The notes under the pieces are model-generated. The model saw nothing but the letters and a program-made list of their open reading frames with translations, did not search any database and was not told the DNA's origin. Source: Parapristionchus giblindavisi (taxonomy: Eukaryota; Nematoda; Chromadorea; Rhabditida; Diplogasteridae). Taken from it: a stretch of 64,000 nt of DNA. This document shows positions 20,869-33,514 of this stretch, piece after piece. Both the position numbers and the translations under genes were made by a program. Each line of letters begins with the position of its first letter. The first letter of the stretch is position 1. The DNA is taken from assembly GCA_943737045.1 (NCBI GenBank), contig CALSFV010000005.1, positions 1,116,001 to 1,180,000 on the forward strand, read 5' to 3'.

Positions 20869-21445
20869 CAGCATGTGCACAGACCTCCGTTGCATTTTTA
20901 AAGTAGATAGTCTTAATCTACAGAAGAAGGGCTTTCAAATGAGCTATAACACATATCTCATCGCCAGATTAATGTAAAAGAGGTTCCTTGTGAGATACTT
21001 GTTATCTTTAATTAGGGTCGTTTGGCACTTTTTGGTCCGAAAAAGGTGTGGCCCTCGCTTCTTTTCAGTCGAAATCAGACTATTGACGGATCAAAGACAT
21101 TGATCGCACTGCGAACAAGAGAATACATGGCAATTAGATGGAAAGATACCCCTTGCCCCTTGTATGGGTCCGGACCACGCCCTTACTATTCAGTCGTTTA
21201 GTGGCAACCTTTCTCACCAATTGTTCTGCGATTGATAATATGCACCATCCTAATATGCATAGTTCTTTTCCAAAAAATAATTTTTGCAAAACTCTTGTCT
21301 TGTTTTTTTCATTTCAGAAACAATCAACCATATGAAGTGATCACTTTATCGATTGCTGAATGGACCTAACACCTCAACATAAGCAAGCTAATAACTCCGT
21401 AAAGTATGGATGTTATGTATGGGGGGTAGGCAGAGGGGATGTGGT
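20869..21445. other. Intergenic, nothing recognised
   Basis: Between the last cassette and the 3' end of the secreted-protein gene. Contains short open frames only; no repeat or RNA gene seen. Confidence 0.5.
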
Positions 21446-24400
21446 CTACGCAGTCTTGTCAGAATACGAGCGAACGTAGAAGGTGGATGGCTTCGTTTCT
21501 TTGGTGTACTTGAACTGTACCTCCTAAAAGATTAAATATTAAAAAAAATATTGTTAAAACAATAATTACAGTAACTAAATTTCAGCCTTCACAATTTCAA
21601 GCTTTCTTTGCCTACGAGAAGATGTAAGAATCTGTGGATTTCAAAATGCAATATCTTCAATAGTCGCAAATACATACACTAGACGACAAAATTTTACCAC
21701 ATAAAAATCGGAAAGATTTAATTACTTCTAAGCATTTTATGAAGGAAAAACTGAAATATCATATAATTTTGTACAGTACCTTGGTCTTGGTGAACGCAAG
21801 CGCCTTGTCAATCGACTTAGAAATTCTGAATTATTGATGTTATTCTGGAAAATGCTTGTGTTCAACAAACTTTTCGGTCTTTTTATTGGTAACATCGGTG
21901 ATATCGATGGAACCGCTGCCGGCAACGTTTTGATTGTTGAAGTGAAGTCCGAAGCGAACATTCTTTGCAGTGCCCCTGAAAATGTTTCATGTAAGCCCAC
22001 ATAATTAGATATTTCCCGCTCTCGCAAGTGAGAGAGTGTGGCCAGAGTGAAGAGCCAAAATTCGAAAATAATTAAATAAACACTAACTTGGCAGACGTGA
22101 AACGGAAATCAGTCGCGGATGAATAATCAGATGATTGGAACACCTTTAAAATAATATTTTTAGAAAATCCATGAAAAACAATATCGGAAAAATATTTTTA
22201 AAAAACAGAAAAAAATTTATCCAACCTCCTTGGCAGTGCATCCTAGGTATCCTTGAGAAGTAATGAAGTTGGGTTGGTCCAAATCAACCTTGGTATCTAA
22301 AATATACTAAAATTTCTTTATTAAATTTGCAATATTTGTTAGATTTGTGAATAGATTTGCGATCAATTTAGGTTACTCTATGACTCACTTTTGGCGGCGG
22401 ACCACTCGATCTGGGCGTTGTATGCGGGTGTTCTCACAGAGTAGGCTCTCTCGAATAGAAGAGTAACAAGAGGTCCGTTAATTGGGAACGATACTGCAGG
22501 CATAGACGTGTTCCATCTGAAACAATTAGAGTTGTAGGAACTTTACCTGATCCCTTGCTACCTTACAGTTATGGAATTGCATTTATGTGACCCTATTGCA
22601 CTTGATCATTATTTTAGAAAAAAAAACAATTTTATTTTAATATACATTCCATATGTTAACTTTTAATATACTATTGATTAAACGATGGTAACGCGGATGA
22701 GCTAACACCAATAAACCAGCCGATAAATTTGTTTAAAATTAACTGAGCAATGAATATTTGAACGACTTTTCAATCAAATCTTTTAAAAAAACCATACGTT
22801 TGTCTGTACAACAGAGCACAGTCATCATCGGCAACTTGCATGTTAGCCTTGTCGAATCCACGCGAGAACACACTCAATTTAGTGGGCTAAAAAGAACAGT
22901 TAAAGGAATTAGAACCATTTCTTATCGCCGTAGCTGTACTCAATAACATACTTTTTGTACACAATAAGGGATAAGCAACGCTCTCTCACACGCTGAAAGA
23001 AACAAAGAGCATAATGTAGGCTATCGATTCTTGTCATGATGCACTCAGAGAAAAAACCCTAAGGGTTGTAAACCCTAACCCAAATCCTAAGGAATTGCAG
23101 AGACAAAACCCTTACTATTAAGGGTTTGGCCAGAGCGCCAACTAGGGTTTGAAACCCTTATTTGCAAGGCCCACGCCTCCCCGTTGTATGATATATGAGT
23201 TCTGTCAGTGTACCAACATGTCCGTGTAGCGCAGTGGGTAGAGCGCTTGGGTGGTGCGCGGAGTGGTGCGCCTCCGCCTGTTCGATTCCTACTCTGATTA
23301 AAATCTTTTGCAACTTTAATTCTGCGTCTTTTCGAGGTCACTAAGGGTTTCAAACCCTAGCATGTAAGGGCTGAAACCCTTATGGGTGAGGGTATCAAAA
23401 CCCTTACCCGTAAGGGTTATATACAGCGCAGCATGCCAACTAGGGTTTTAAACCCTTGCATTTAAGGGTTTTTTCTCTGAGTGTGGTAATATTGTATCCT
23501 ATAAGATACTTATCCGAGATCGTTGTAAGCAATTTGATGATAGAGGTGATTAAAGGCCCGATGTAATTTGATATTCTCAAGATAACACTTACTCCATCAC
23601 TGGATACTTTAAGAGTGAACTCATCCGGATTCATAATCGTCACAACACTCGCGGGTTTCAAATCTCTCTTCGCCATGCGTACATCATAAACTTCAGCTGA
23701 TCCCAGATTTACTAAAAATATTTAATTTAATAAAAAATTAAAAAATATAACTTGAAATTGAATATTTCAATTTTAATCACCGGCATCACGCGTTGCCATG
23801 TACACGAGAACAGGGAAGGAACGCTGATTTGCATTCTCATTGATGATCTTGAATAGTGGCCAGTTCTGGAAATACAAATCATTACTTCGCCTCAACCCTG
23901 CTTTTATTATATCAAAATTTCTGTGACAGTGAACGTATACATATTAATGATACACAATTCGCATTCTTAACATTTTAAAAGTTGTTTTTTTTTCATATTT
24001 TTACTTGATTTTATTCGAGGAGTTCGGACAATATCACTACTATCTGGAGCATAAGGTCCCGTACACCGCATAAAATACGTTTCACTCACTCCAATTGGAA
24101 GATAGCCCTTTCCTGCCCTTGGGTAATCGTATTGGTCAACGTAGCCGTCAAGTTCAGCGAATCTTAAAATTATACGTTTCTTATTTTTGAAATTGTCTTG
24201 TCAAATTCGGAACAGCTGGTATAACTTAAGTTTTACGGATTTAGCCTAAAGCCTTATGCGAAAACTTAGTTAGAGTCGTTATTATTCATGAAAATACATA
24301 GCTGTAGATATCAAAATTAAACTTTTCGTGCATGCAAGTGGCAAATGGACTTACGTCCATTTCTGAGCCGGATTTCTGGGATTCTGCACGTAGATCTTCT

Positions 24401-24831
24401 TAGCCAATTCGAGATACTTGCCCTTGTTGTATGATAGATATAGATTGCAGCCGTCGGGACAAAAAGTGACGTTAAGCTATAATCAATGTAATTTCTTTAC
24501 GTTTTTCGAAAATCAAAATTCAAAGTTTCAGAGTCGAGACTATGAAAACATATGTTTTTCCACTAACGTACCGTGGCTACTTTGAAGTCCTGTTCACCAA
24601 ACACGGCAGAGTTCTCAATGAAGGTAGCAGCATCTACATTTAAAACATTTTAAATTGTAGAAACATCGTATCTTTAAGCAAAACGTGTTTTTTTAATCGG
24701 AACAATTGCTTATAATTGCTATGCGATTTTAAAAAATGCACTGAAAAAAAAAAACTAAAAATAATTTTAAAAAATCTGTGGAACTCACACGTGGACGCCA
24801 AAGCGCAGAGTAGAATAAAACCTACTTTCAT
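21446..24831 (-). CDS. Secreted protein, 358 aa, 13 exons, family not recognised
   Basis: Exons in order: 24789-24831, 24572-24633, 24355-24476, 24090-24162, 23781-23865, 23593-23711, 22798-22886, 22389-22516, 22226-22296, 22088-22143, 21871-21975, 21780-21825, 21446-21523, all phase-consistent, from ATG 24831 to TAG 21446. The N-terminus MKVGFILLCALASTYA is a clear signal peptide. The mature protein has the Cys pairs TFCPDGCNLYL and DDDCALLYR/YLGCTAKE, an acidic/aromatic segment (ELDGYVDQYDYPRAGKGYLP) and a C-terminal half of beta-strand-like repeats ending RSYSDKTA. There is no second membrane segment, so it is probably extracellular. This looks like a nematode-specific secreted family; a CUB-like fold is possible but unproven. 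Intron 6 holds a foldback element. Confidence 0.85.
22015..22065. mobile_element. MITE family 1, partial
   Basis: Only the ctctcgcaagtgagagagtg hairpin and part of the right arm remain, in the intron between exons 10 and 11 of the secreted-protein gene. Confidence 0.5.
23042..23483. mobile_element. 442-bp foldback (CACTCAGAGAAAAAACCCT) carrying a tRNA-like core
   Basis: Terminal inverted repeats cactcagagaaaaaaccct…/…agggttttttctctgagtg enclose many direct and inverted copies of aagggttt. At 23219-23299 is a tRNA-like sequence with A-box (TAGCGCAGTGGGTAGAGC) and B-box (GTTCGATTCC) in plus orientation. The element lies in an intron of the secreted-protein gene, transcribed the other way. No clean target duplication was seen. 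Confidence 0.8.
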
Positions 24832-25997
24832 CTCGGATGGATGGGGTATATTTCATTGGATCACCTTTTATATCCCATTTCTTATCATTCATCAATGGGG
24901 TTTATGCATCATGAAACAGATAAAATGATGACTTTAGTCTTTTGATTCCTTATTTCAACTATAAAGTACACGACAGCGAAATCATCATGTACATGACTAT
25001 TAGAGTCAAACCGGAAGTCTATGTCTCAGTTATGTGAGGGCTTAACGTGAAATATGTAAACGACATCCTCAGAGGGCATCTATCTGCCATATCTCATATC
25101 TCTATATACCGGCAAGAGATGGATGGATGATTTCGTGAAGTCAGTTGGTGTGTTAGAATATAGAAAATTCAAGGCAACCCAGCTACGAAACACCCATTAC
25201 TTGGGATACTTGGATGTCCGATGTTCTGCTATCGATGATTTTCGCGTCGGACGTTTGACTTCCATAGATTGTGGTCGTGGGCAGTTTGAGACCAGTGACC
25301 GCCAGGGGTTGGGTTAGTGCATAGATCGAATAGCTAGGCTATCGGTTTTCAAAATCCGGTCAGGTTTTTCGATTTTTGGCAAATTTGGCTCAAAATGCGG
25401 TTAGGTTTTTCGGTTTTTGTGAAATTTTGGCTCAAAATGCGGTCAGGTTTTACCAGAATGTGATGCGATTTGTCCAAACACCCATTAAAAGATGATAAAA
25501 TTGATTCAATGATTCAATGTCACATATACTGTAAAAATAATAATAGTGAATCAGTTGTGACAAATTGTGACAAAATTTTTCAAAAATTCACAAGATTCCC
25601 CTCATACTTTCAGATGATCACTGGGCTTTCCTAATTGACTCGAGAAGAAGAAAAAAATAAATAGTTCGCTGTGAGCGCTCATATGTATGTGAAACTGGCG
25701 TACGGTAGAAAATCACAGTATACCAGTTTTGCAGTCTGATACATGTCATGACGCAAACTGTGTAAATTTGCTGTAGGGAGTTATATAATGATAGATACAT
25801 CCATAATTAAGCGAATAAAACATGATGGTAGCACATTTAGAGTAAGATTCTACAGTATGATCTACAGTAGTACAGTGCGCTCCCGTTCCTTTTTCCACAT
25901 GTTGAGCTATTAAAGTTTCCTCATATGGCAGCTGTGCAAAGTCTACCATCAATGGATCAGTTAGAGAGTTCTACATCACCCTCCATTCATTCTTTCC
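24832..25997. other. Gene-poor stretch
   Basis: Upstream of the secreted-protein gene. 25330-25460 carries a short repeat (ggctcaaaatgcggtcaggtt), also seen near 3850. No supported exon. Confidence 0.5.
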
Positions 25998-26012
25998 GAA
26001 ATCAAACCATTT

Positions 26013-26100
26013 AAAGGAACACACGAGCTGATTTTGCTATCCGCGCTGGCAACACTCTCTCGCAGACAAGGAAAGCGAGAGAGCATTGGCAGAATTTCAA
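26013..26100. mobile_element. MITE family 1 copy
   Basis: Left end ttaaaggaacacacgagctg, core gcgctggcaacactctctcg. It directly abuts the family 2 MITE that follows. Confidence 0.7.
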
Positions 26101-26103
26101 ATT

Positions 26104-26357
26104 ATTGTGCGTATAAAATGTACTTGCATAAGAAAATGACAAACGGTGCTAACGAACGGAAGTCACAATCGAGAGGCGGTCGAGATGTAGCCTTCTACAA
26201 CTCGCCCCGCCTCTCGTTTGTCTCTCCGCTGCCTCTCTAACCCGGCTGACCTTCGCCGCGCGCTGTGATATATAAAAAAGATCGGCATAGTTTCTGAACC
26301 ATGCAAAACAAGAAAGTCTCTTCTACAAATAAAACAAGTGACTTTTATACACTCAAT
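26104..26357. mobile_element. MITE family 2 copy
   Basis: TIRs attgtgcgtataaaatgtac and caagtgacttttatacactc. The interior (gaggcggtcgagatgtagcc, cttcgccgcgcgctgtgata) is the inverse of the copies at 45446 and 59952. Confidence 0.8.
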
Positions 26358-27886
26358 ATCTTGTGTTTGAGTATTTATGCAAATATCGAATCGTTTGTCG
26401 TTTGTACATGTTCAAGAAGCTACATTATCCTTTATTCCCTTATTGTTAGTGCAGTGGTTCTTGTTGGCTCACTTGTCGTGGTACCGAAATATTATTTTCA
26501 AAAAAACATATCGAGCAGGATGTTTTCACATGATTCTAGAGATCAATACATAAAATCAATAAAAAGAGTTTTCCACACAATTTATTGATAATTCTTAAAT
26601 GGAGACTGCCAATCAGAAATTTTTGTTCAATAGCATTTAATTTTATGCTAAATCGACAATGTAAAGTCAAAAATTTTTTTTAACTTTTGGATCTTTTTCA
26701 AACAACCTTAATAATAAATCCGGTATTTCGCCTATCATGAACGACCGAGACCGATAAAACTAGGAAGTTTCGGGATCGTGCGGTTCAACTCGTTTAGATA
26801 ATTTTTATCTCAATTATGTTTATGATCTCGCAGACATCATATGTATAAGTCATATGGCCTCAACTTCACTTGCTTGGCAGACTCCCTTTGAATTTCTTAT
26901 TGATCAAATTCTCCAGAAGCTTGATATCGCATGGCTTCTTTTGTTTTTCTTTGAAAACAAATTTGTGCGTTTTACATATAATGCAAATACAAAGTACCCA
27001 TGTGAACGTGAAATTCAGACAAATCATGCCTTAATTAATGTATGCTATGATCTTTTGATTCCTTCTTTATACCATGGTGTGCTGTGTGCATTGAAGTAAT
27101 CACCCCATGTACCCGAGTGTAGATCAAAGTCGGCCATAATGCTTCTAATATTAAGTTTGAGTTCACGACAGATAAAAAAAATGATATGAAAACCTTATCA
27201 AACACGTCCAAGAAGTGATACTAAGTTGAATCTTGACACACCCTAGGTTCGTGAAATGTGCCCATAATGTATTCTTCACACCATTCGATATTAATATTAA
27301 TATTAATATTAATATATTTATGTTCTCTATACGGATCAAAAACGAGAAGATATATAATGGTATATGTACTGATTGAGAACAATAAAGAAGAGACAAACTG
27401 CAAATTACTTAATCACAGTTTTTAGAGTATTACAAAAGATAGAAGAATTGGCAACGGTTACTAAATTTGCGTCGAAACTAAATTTGCGTCGTTTTGATAT
27501 CTATCAAAAGTTTTTAGATTATGTGTCCGAAGCTGCGGAGGGGGTTACGGCGTAGGCACGTAAGGCAAATGTAACGATGCATAAAAGCTGAACTAGCAAT
27601 ATGTAATGTTTAGAAACTCCATGCATCTCATACCCATCTCCCCTCTTTCCTTTGCCAGTCATATTTTATGAATATATTTTGATGAATAAGCGGTTGAAAC
27701 GGTTTCGTTGGAAAACTCGAATACATGTCATTTTGTGCGGAAGAGCTGGGGCCTGGGAGGAATGCCAACAAAATATCAGTTCTTAAAATATATTTATTTC
27801 GACATTTCACGTACTATATGAAATACAAATCGATTATTCAAAAAGAATAATTATTACTTTCAGTGTAAAAAAACGGCAAAAGATTC
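26358..27886. other. Gene-poor stretch with TAATAT microsatellite
   Basis: Short open frames only (for example 26854-27099, 81 codons, no splice or family support). 27286-27316 is (attaat)n. 27525-27560 contains ggagggggttacggcgt, also found in the palindrome at 54708. Confidence 0.45.
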
Positions 27887-27958
27887 TGACCACTGAGCGG
27901 ATCGAACGCCCAACCTTTCGATCTGGAGTCGAACGCGCTACCATTGCGCCAAGCAGTC
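27887..27958 (-). tRNA. tRNA-Trp (CCA)
   Basis: Fifth copy, same 72-nt sequence and fold, about 7 kb from the others and with no secreted-peptide gene next to it. Confidence 0.95.
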
Positions 27959-28453
27959 ATGACGATAATATGCGGGTACTTTCTTTTAGCTCTCCCATGC
28001 ACCAAAATATATCACTAATATCACTTTTGTAACTATTTTATGTTCCAGTGCCCTTTCTCTTCAGTACGGACAATCCCTCTATTATGCTAAATAAAGCGTT
28101 CACTTGGTCACAGTGCTTTTCGATAGTTTTCTCTTGTGAGAGATGAAGTTGCAATCATGTTCCCCTGCCCTTGGCATATTCTTCTGTATGATGTGGTGAT
28201 AAGATAAGAGGATGTGTTGATAAGAAAGTGTGAGTTGAGCAAACATGGCGCATGTTAGCCACCAATGCTTCAAAATTGTTTTAGCTCTCCTCTCACATAC
28301 CCAATAGCATGGGTGCGTACTACCAAAATTTTTTGGTACCGTGGGCCCCGTGGATACTGTATTCAAAACACAATTTGGATTCCAAAATGACCCCAACTTC
28401 TTAATGAGAAAAAAAGAGATATGACCACCGAATTTTTTTGTGAATGGCTTTAA

Positions 28454-28822
28454 AGAAGGGGACCCACGAGATTTGGAGTGCACTATTGACAAGAAGAACA
28501 TGGGGGCATAGGAAGTGGCATTATGTTCTCTGTTCTCTATTTAGATATGAGCGAATGGGTGCATAGAGCGTGTTGCTCAGTGGTTAGTGGTTAGCGCTTG
28601 TAGCCGCTCTACGTGGGTTCGATTCTCGTTTGCAATTTTCTTTATATGCATCCTTCAAATTCAAAAACTCGCGCCTTTCCCTGGGGGATCAATGAACTTT
28701 ATGCTCGGATTACGACATTCCAGTTCACCTAAAATTTTAGAGAAAATTGTTTTTGTATACCGGGAGATGCTACAGTTCTGCCTGGCCAGTTTAGTCACGA
28801 AAAAACTCGTGGGTCCCCTTCT
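28454..28822. mobile_element. TTAA-flanked foldback element with tRNA-like segment, second copy
   Basis: TIRs AGAAGGGGACCCACGAG with TTAA at 28450-28453 and 28823-28826. The tRNA-like segment (gttgctcagtggttagtggt…gggttcgattc) is at about 28571-28635, plus strand. Opposite orientation to the 14112 copy. Confidence 0.8.
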
Positions 28823-29016
28823 TTAACTAAAGTGAAGCATATCGAAATTACAATGACTTATTTTCTCACAATCATCCTTCTGACTTTCTCTCTGCAGAGC
28901 GGTGGTTTGGACAATCCCCACATACTACCCCCTCGTTCTCTTTGCACTATCTAACTTCCTTCTCACATTCTATATTTATATAATAGCGCAAATACTACAA
29001 GACAACGTTCTATTAA

Positions 29017-29103
29017 AGGCACACACCCGAGCTAATTTTACGCTCTGCTCTGGAAACACACAATCGTAGACGAAGAAAGTCAAATTAGCTCGAGGTGTAC
29101 CTT
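29017..29103. mobile_element. MITE family 1 copy
   Basis: ttaaaggcacacacccgagc at the left, aaattagctcgaggtgtacc at the right; the central hairpin is shortened. Confidence 0.75.
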
Positions 29104-29427
29104 TGAAGATGGATACCCGCGTATGTCCATATATATCCCTCACATATCACTTGATAATATCAATATTATGTCAGAATTTAGCTCATCTTTCCTATCTATC
29201 CATAGCGCAATGGAAAACGTTCTAACTCGTTACCCCTCTGTCACAAGTTGGCAACCTATTGTCGAATTTCCTCAATTTTCAAAAAAGTGCGCCTTTCCCT
29301 GCACGGGCCTGATGGTTCATTGATGTTTCTAGCGATCAATTAGGTAAGACAGTGATTTGTTCCACTATTATAACACACATTGCAGTGGTGCATGGATAAG
29401 TCATGACCGGCCTTATCACCATCTAAT

Positions 29428-29785
29428 GGCTCGTTAAAAAATAGTGGAAAACCGAAATCGGCGACTTTCCACCCGTTAAAAAAGTACCTGGAAAGTCGAA
29501 AATGGAAACACGAAATTTGAATTTGCGCGCGCGCAAAGAGGTGCGGGAATTCAAATTCCGACTTTCCGTCAACGATTTTTAGCAGTTAAAATGGAAATTC
29601 AACTTCCTGCTCGCTAAAAATTGGAATCCGCGAAAATTCGCTGTCGGAAAGTCGGAATTTGAATTCCCGCACCTCTTTGCGCGCGCGCGAATTCAAATAT
29701 CGTGTTTCCTTTTTCGACTTTCCGGGTACTTTTTTAACGGGTGGAAAGTCGCCGATTTCGGTTTTCCACTATTTTTTAACGAGCC
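29428..29785. mobile_element. 358-bp perfect-arm foldback
   Basis: Begins ggctcgttaaaaaatagtgg and ends with its complement. Arms of about 150 bp contain a (gc)n alternating tract (gcgcgcgcgcaaagaggtgc) and ttcgactttcc-type motifs. Confidence 0.85.
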
Positions 29786-29834
29786 ATAAATATCACGTTA
29801 TCAATGCACTTGCATTTCGGCACACCCCTTTTTC

Positions 29835-29940
29835 ACACCTCGAGCTAATCTGAAACTCTCCACTCTCGCAATGCTCTTTCGCTTTCTTTGTTTACGAGAG
29901 AGTGTAGCCAGAGCGGACAATGAGCCTGGGTGCGGTGTGA
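29835..29940. mobile_element. MITE family 1 copy
   Basis: ctcgagctaatctgaaactc, then gtttacgagagagtgtagcc, then agagcggacaatgagcctgg. Confidence 0.75.
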
Positions 29941-30054
29941 AGAATGCATTATGGGCACATTTCACAAGCCTCGAAACAGCCAAGATTCATCATAGTCTCA
30001 CTTCTTGGGCGTGTCTCATAAGGTTTTGAAATCATTTTTTTTAAATCTGTCGTG

Positions 30055-30165
30055 AACCTTTACCCCAACTCTCCGCTTTGACAATACTCTATCGTAGACA
30101 AAGAAAGCGAGAGAGCATGGCCAGAGCGGAGAGTTTTAAATTGGCTTGTGGTATCGCTTTAAATG
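30055..30165. mobile_element. MITE family 1 copy
   Basis: Core ctctccgctttgacaatact and catggccagagcggagagtt. The preceding copy at 29835 is only about 115 bp away. Confidence 0.75.
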
Positions 30166-30940
30166 GTTTGATTTTTGAAAGAATGAATGGAGAGTGGTGC
30201 TGATCTCTCTTACTGATCCATTGATGGCCGGCTATTTGTACAGCTTCCATACGAGAGAAACTTTCATAGCTCAAAAATGTGCAAATATGAACGAGATCAT
30301 TTTTATGATCTATTACTGTAACGTTTTCATTTTGCATTATATCTTTCGGATATTTCAATATATCAATATCAATATCTGTCCAACCTTGAATATAGATGAT
30401 GTATTAGAGAATTGCAATTTATTCATACCGTGATCATAGATTTTTCACTCCTTACCGTATATCGCTCCCATATAGTATTCATTCAAAATTATCTACCTGC
30501 GGTTAGAAAGTAATTGATATATACAACTCTTTGTCCACATCTCCTAAGTACAGAGCTAGTCAATGACAATGACAGTCAATGACAATGACAGTCATCACCA
30601 GAGAAAATCACCGTTTTTCTAGTATTCACTCTTATCTCCAAAACTGTCACAGTACCCAAACCCCACACCGATATCTCTGTATATTGGACACCCATCGATC
30701 CCTTAATTTCTTCCCATTTCTTGTTATGTATATTATGAAGGAATAAAGAAATAGAATATGAGTAGGAACGACAGAACTTTTCCACAAGGTTACTCCTCCA
30801 TATCGGTTTTATTCTTCTTTCAGAATTTGAAGGACCGTTGAATTGAACAACTTGCGAGAAAACTGTAGCATGCGGTAAGCCAGTTGAAAATTTTCCTTTT
30901 GGAATTTAATTTTTTTTTTTAATTTAAGTTTTTTTTTTCA
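30166..30940. other. Upstream flank of the GT49 pseudogene
   Basis: Contains short tandem gtcaatgacaatgaca repeats (30560-30592) and a polypyrimidine tract. No supported gene. Confidence 0.4.
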
Positions 30941-31883
30941 GTCTGCGAACATATCATCTTACTGTCATTGCATATATGTGAGTGTTCATTAGAAGTCTTT
31001 AGTCTAAGTCTTAAGTTTAAGTTTAAGTCTAAAATTTAAGTCCTTAATTTTTCTTGATATTCTCATGTCATTTTTTAAAGATTTTTCATCCATCTATATC
31101 TGTTACGGCGTGCCTACAAATCGCCCATCGAACGTCCTTCCTCGTATTATTCCTACCACGGTTATTGTATACGACCGTACCTATACGCCGGAAATGATGT
31201 CAAAGTCTTTTTTCCACAGGATGATGTCATCGACGAGATACCAAAAGTAAGCATTATATCTCGCAAACTTCGTTTAAAATTGAAATCTAAACTGTGAAGA
31301 CAGAAAGATAACAAGTCATTCTGTATACTAGCATTTGATTTTGCCACTGCTTCAAGGAATTGACGAACCGTAATTTCATTCATGTTTTTGTCCTTTGCAT
31401 CTTTAGAGGTTTCCCTCTGTCATCGATCGTATGGGGGGTGCGAAATATACTGTACCCCGTTTGAATTATCTCTGATGGTTTTTGGTAAAGATACATTGTT
31501 ATATCTGTTCAACAGTACTTTCTTGATATCCTCCAAAGGGATCTGCTAGATACCATCAAAATATTGGCTACAAAAATACTTTTAAAAAACCTTTCAAGCC
31601 TATCGATCTGGAACAATATGAGGACGATTTAACACTGTTGACTCATAGCAGTGCATCTGCTCTTGATTGGGAGTATTTGAGTATATTGGTGAGCGGTGAC
31701 TATTTTGTATTGGCTATGCGAATATTCAAACACTGCTTCAGATGAAAACTTGGCGAGGGCCAATATCTCTGGCAGTCTCTCTTCAAGATGGATACAATGC
31801 AGAGTATGTTACTGATCAGGTTAATATTTTGGGTAATGATTGCTTTATTAATGACTCGTTAATCTTAAATAGCGACTGTTAGG

Positions 31884-31975
31884 ATAAAAGACACACACCG
31901 AGCTAATTCTCTTCTCGTAGGTAAGAAAAGCGAGAGAGCAGAGAGTGTTTCAAATTTGCTCTTTCAAATTACGTC
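31884..31975. mobile_element. MITE family 1, shortened copy
   Basis: acacaccgagctaattctct, then cgtaggtaagaaaagcgaga. Intron of the GT49 pseudogene. Confidence 0.6.
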
Positions 31976-32681
31976 GTCGATGTTCAGGGGTGGGTTGCGG
32001 GGCTGATTTTTTGTGTTTTGTGTTTTTTGTATGTTTCTTGGTGTGAAAAATTCGTGTGAGAAAGACACAAAATAACACAAAAATATTGCCTAAATTTTCT
32101 GATTTTTCAGGAATAGAATCTACAGGATATTAGTTTTTTCGTATCGTAAAATTTTACATGCCAAATTGCAAACTTTGCGGCAATTGGACAATGTTAAACT
32201 AGAATTTCATTTTATAGTTAAAACCTTGCTATCTCCTTTTTCGTTCTACAGAATACCAACTTCATGGGTCTCTGAATCGCTGTTCTTTTTGAATTGATAT
32301 TACATGTTGTCTTGATATCGCTGAAGTTCTATATCGAAAAATACTTTTTGATAGACCGTATAATGCTTTGTTCAAATTTAGTGAAAAATATTTTTGTGTT
32401 TTTTTTTCTGTGTGCACCAAAAACATATTAAACACAAAAGTTTTGAGTCAGGAAAAAGTTTTGTGTCCCAATCCCGGTGGGCAGATACTGAAATATCAGA
32501 AAGATATAATGCAAAATTAAAACGTTGCAGCAATAGAGCATAAAAAATCTCGTTCATCTCTTTGCTCTTTGGAAGAATGAAAGTTTGAGCAGCAGTACAA
32601 ACAAAGTCTACCTTCAATGGAAAAGTTAGACAGTGTATGATCAGCATCAGCTTCTTCCGTTCAAGATCAAAGCTTTTAAAG

Positions 32682-32770
32682 GCATACCCCGATTTAACTT
32701 TCCGCTCTGGCAACTTTCTCTCGTGACAAAGAAAACGAGAGAGCAGAGAGAAATTAGTTGGCATGTGCAT
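32682..32770. mobile_element. MITE family 1 copy
   Basis: taaaggcataccccgattta, then ctctggcaactttctctcgt. Intron of the GT49 pseudogene. Confidence 0.65.
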
Positions 32771-33051
32771 TTAACTAGACATTCTACCCAATACACATAT
32801 TCAGTGATGATAAATACAAATGGTGTTCAAGGATATTTTACTATTTTCAATAAATATCCGATATTTACAGATCTTTCGATCAATTGAAGCACTAAAACAT
32901 AAGGGTGATGCCCGACGTTTAGCTGTACACGTTATGTATGAACAGAAAGAGGTACACTCGGATTTGTTTTTCATTTAAAAAAAAGCAATTACTGTTTTCG
33001 TACCACTTCCACTGGGAGATTTTAAAAGTTTAACAATTATATCTACATATA

Positions 33052-33514
33052 CCGTTAAAACGAAAGAAAACGACACAATTAGGAGATTGTACGGAATTTT
33101 AGGAGATTTTTCCATATTTGTCATTATTTTTCAATTTTACAACTTTCTGTGTTGATTTTCATGGAAAATGACATTGGAGTTTCATTCGGAGGTGGCTCAC
33201 CAACTAAATTAAGAAAGAATAATCAAATTTGAAATTCAATGAAAAAGTTGGATTTTCTGGTAAAGTTGCCTTTTTGATGGAGAGATGGGTCTATGTTTGG
33301 AAGAGCAATTTTGAGTAAAATTAGATACGGAATTTAGATCCTGAATCCAACATAGACCAAAGTGGAATGGTTGGTAGATTCCATAGCCCAAAATTCATAT
33401 AATTTGGAATAACGGTCAAGGAAATATAACTGATCCATATGCTGAAAATTATGGAAAAATAGGAGATTTTTCCGTATAATCTCCTACTTGTGTCCTTTTC
33501 TCTCGTTTTGACGG
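33052..33514. mobile_element. TA-flanked foldback, 463 bp
   Basis: Inverted ends ccgttaaaacga / tcgttttgacgg are flanked by TA (33050-33051, 33515-33516), with further inverted matches inside (gacacaa…taggagatt). Compatible with a Tc1/mariner-type MITE. Confidence 0.6.

Noticed and set aside
26854..27099. 81-codon plus-strand frame starting MASTSLAWQT
   Set aside because: No splice partners, promoter, family or conservation evidence; AT-rich region where such frames arise by chance.
28100..28501. 133-codon minus-strand frame
   Set aside because: It partly overlaps the TTAA foldback element, and composition and splice context do not support a gene.
30576..30785. 69-codon minus-strand frame with a hydrophobic start
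   Set aside because: No splice or family support, and it lies over short tandem gtcaatgacaatgaca repeats.
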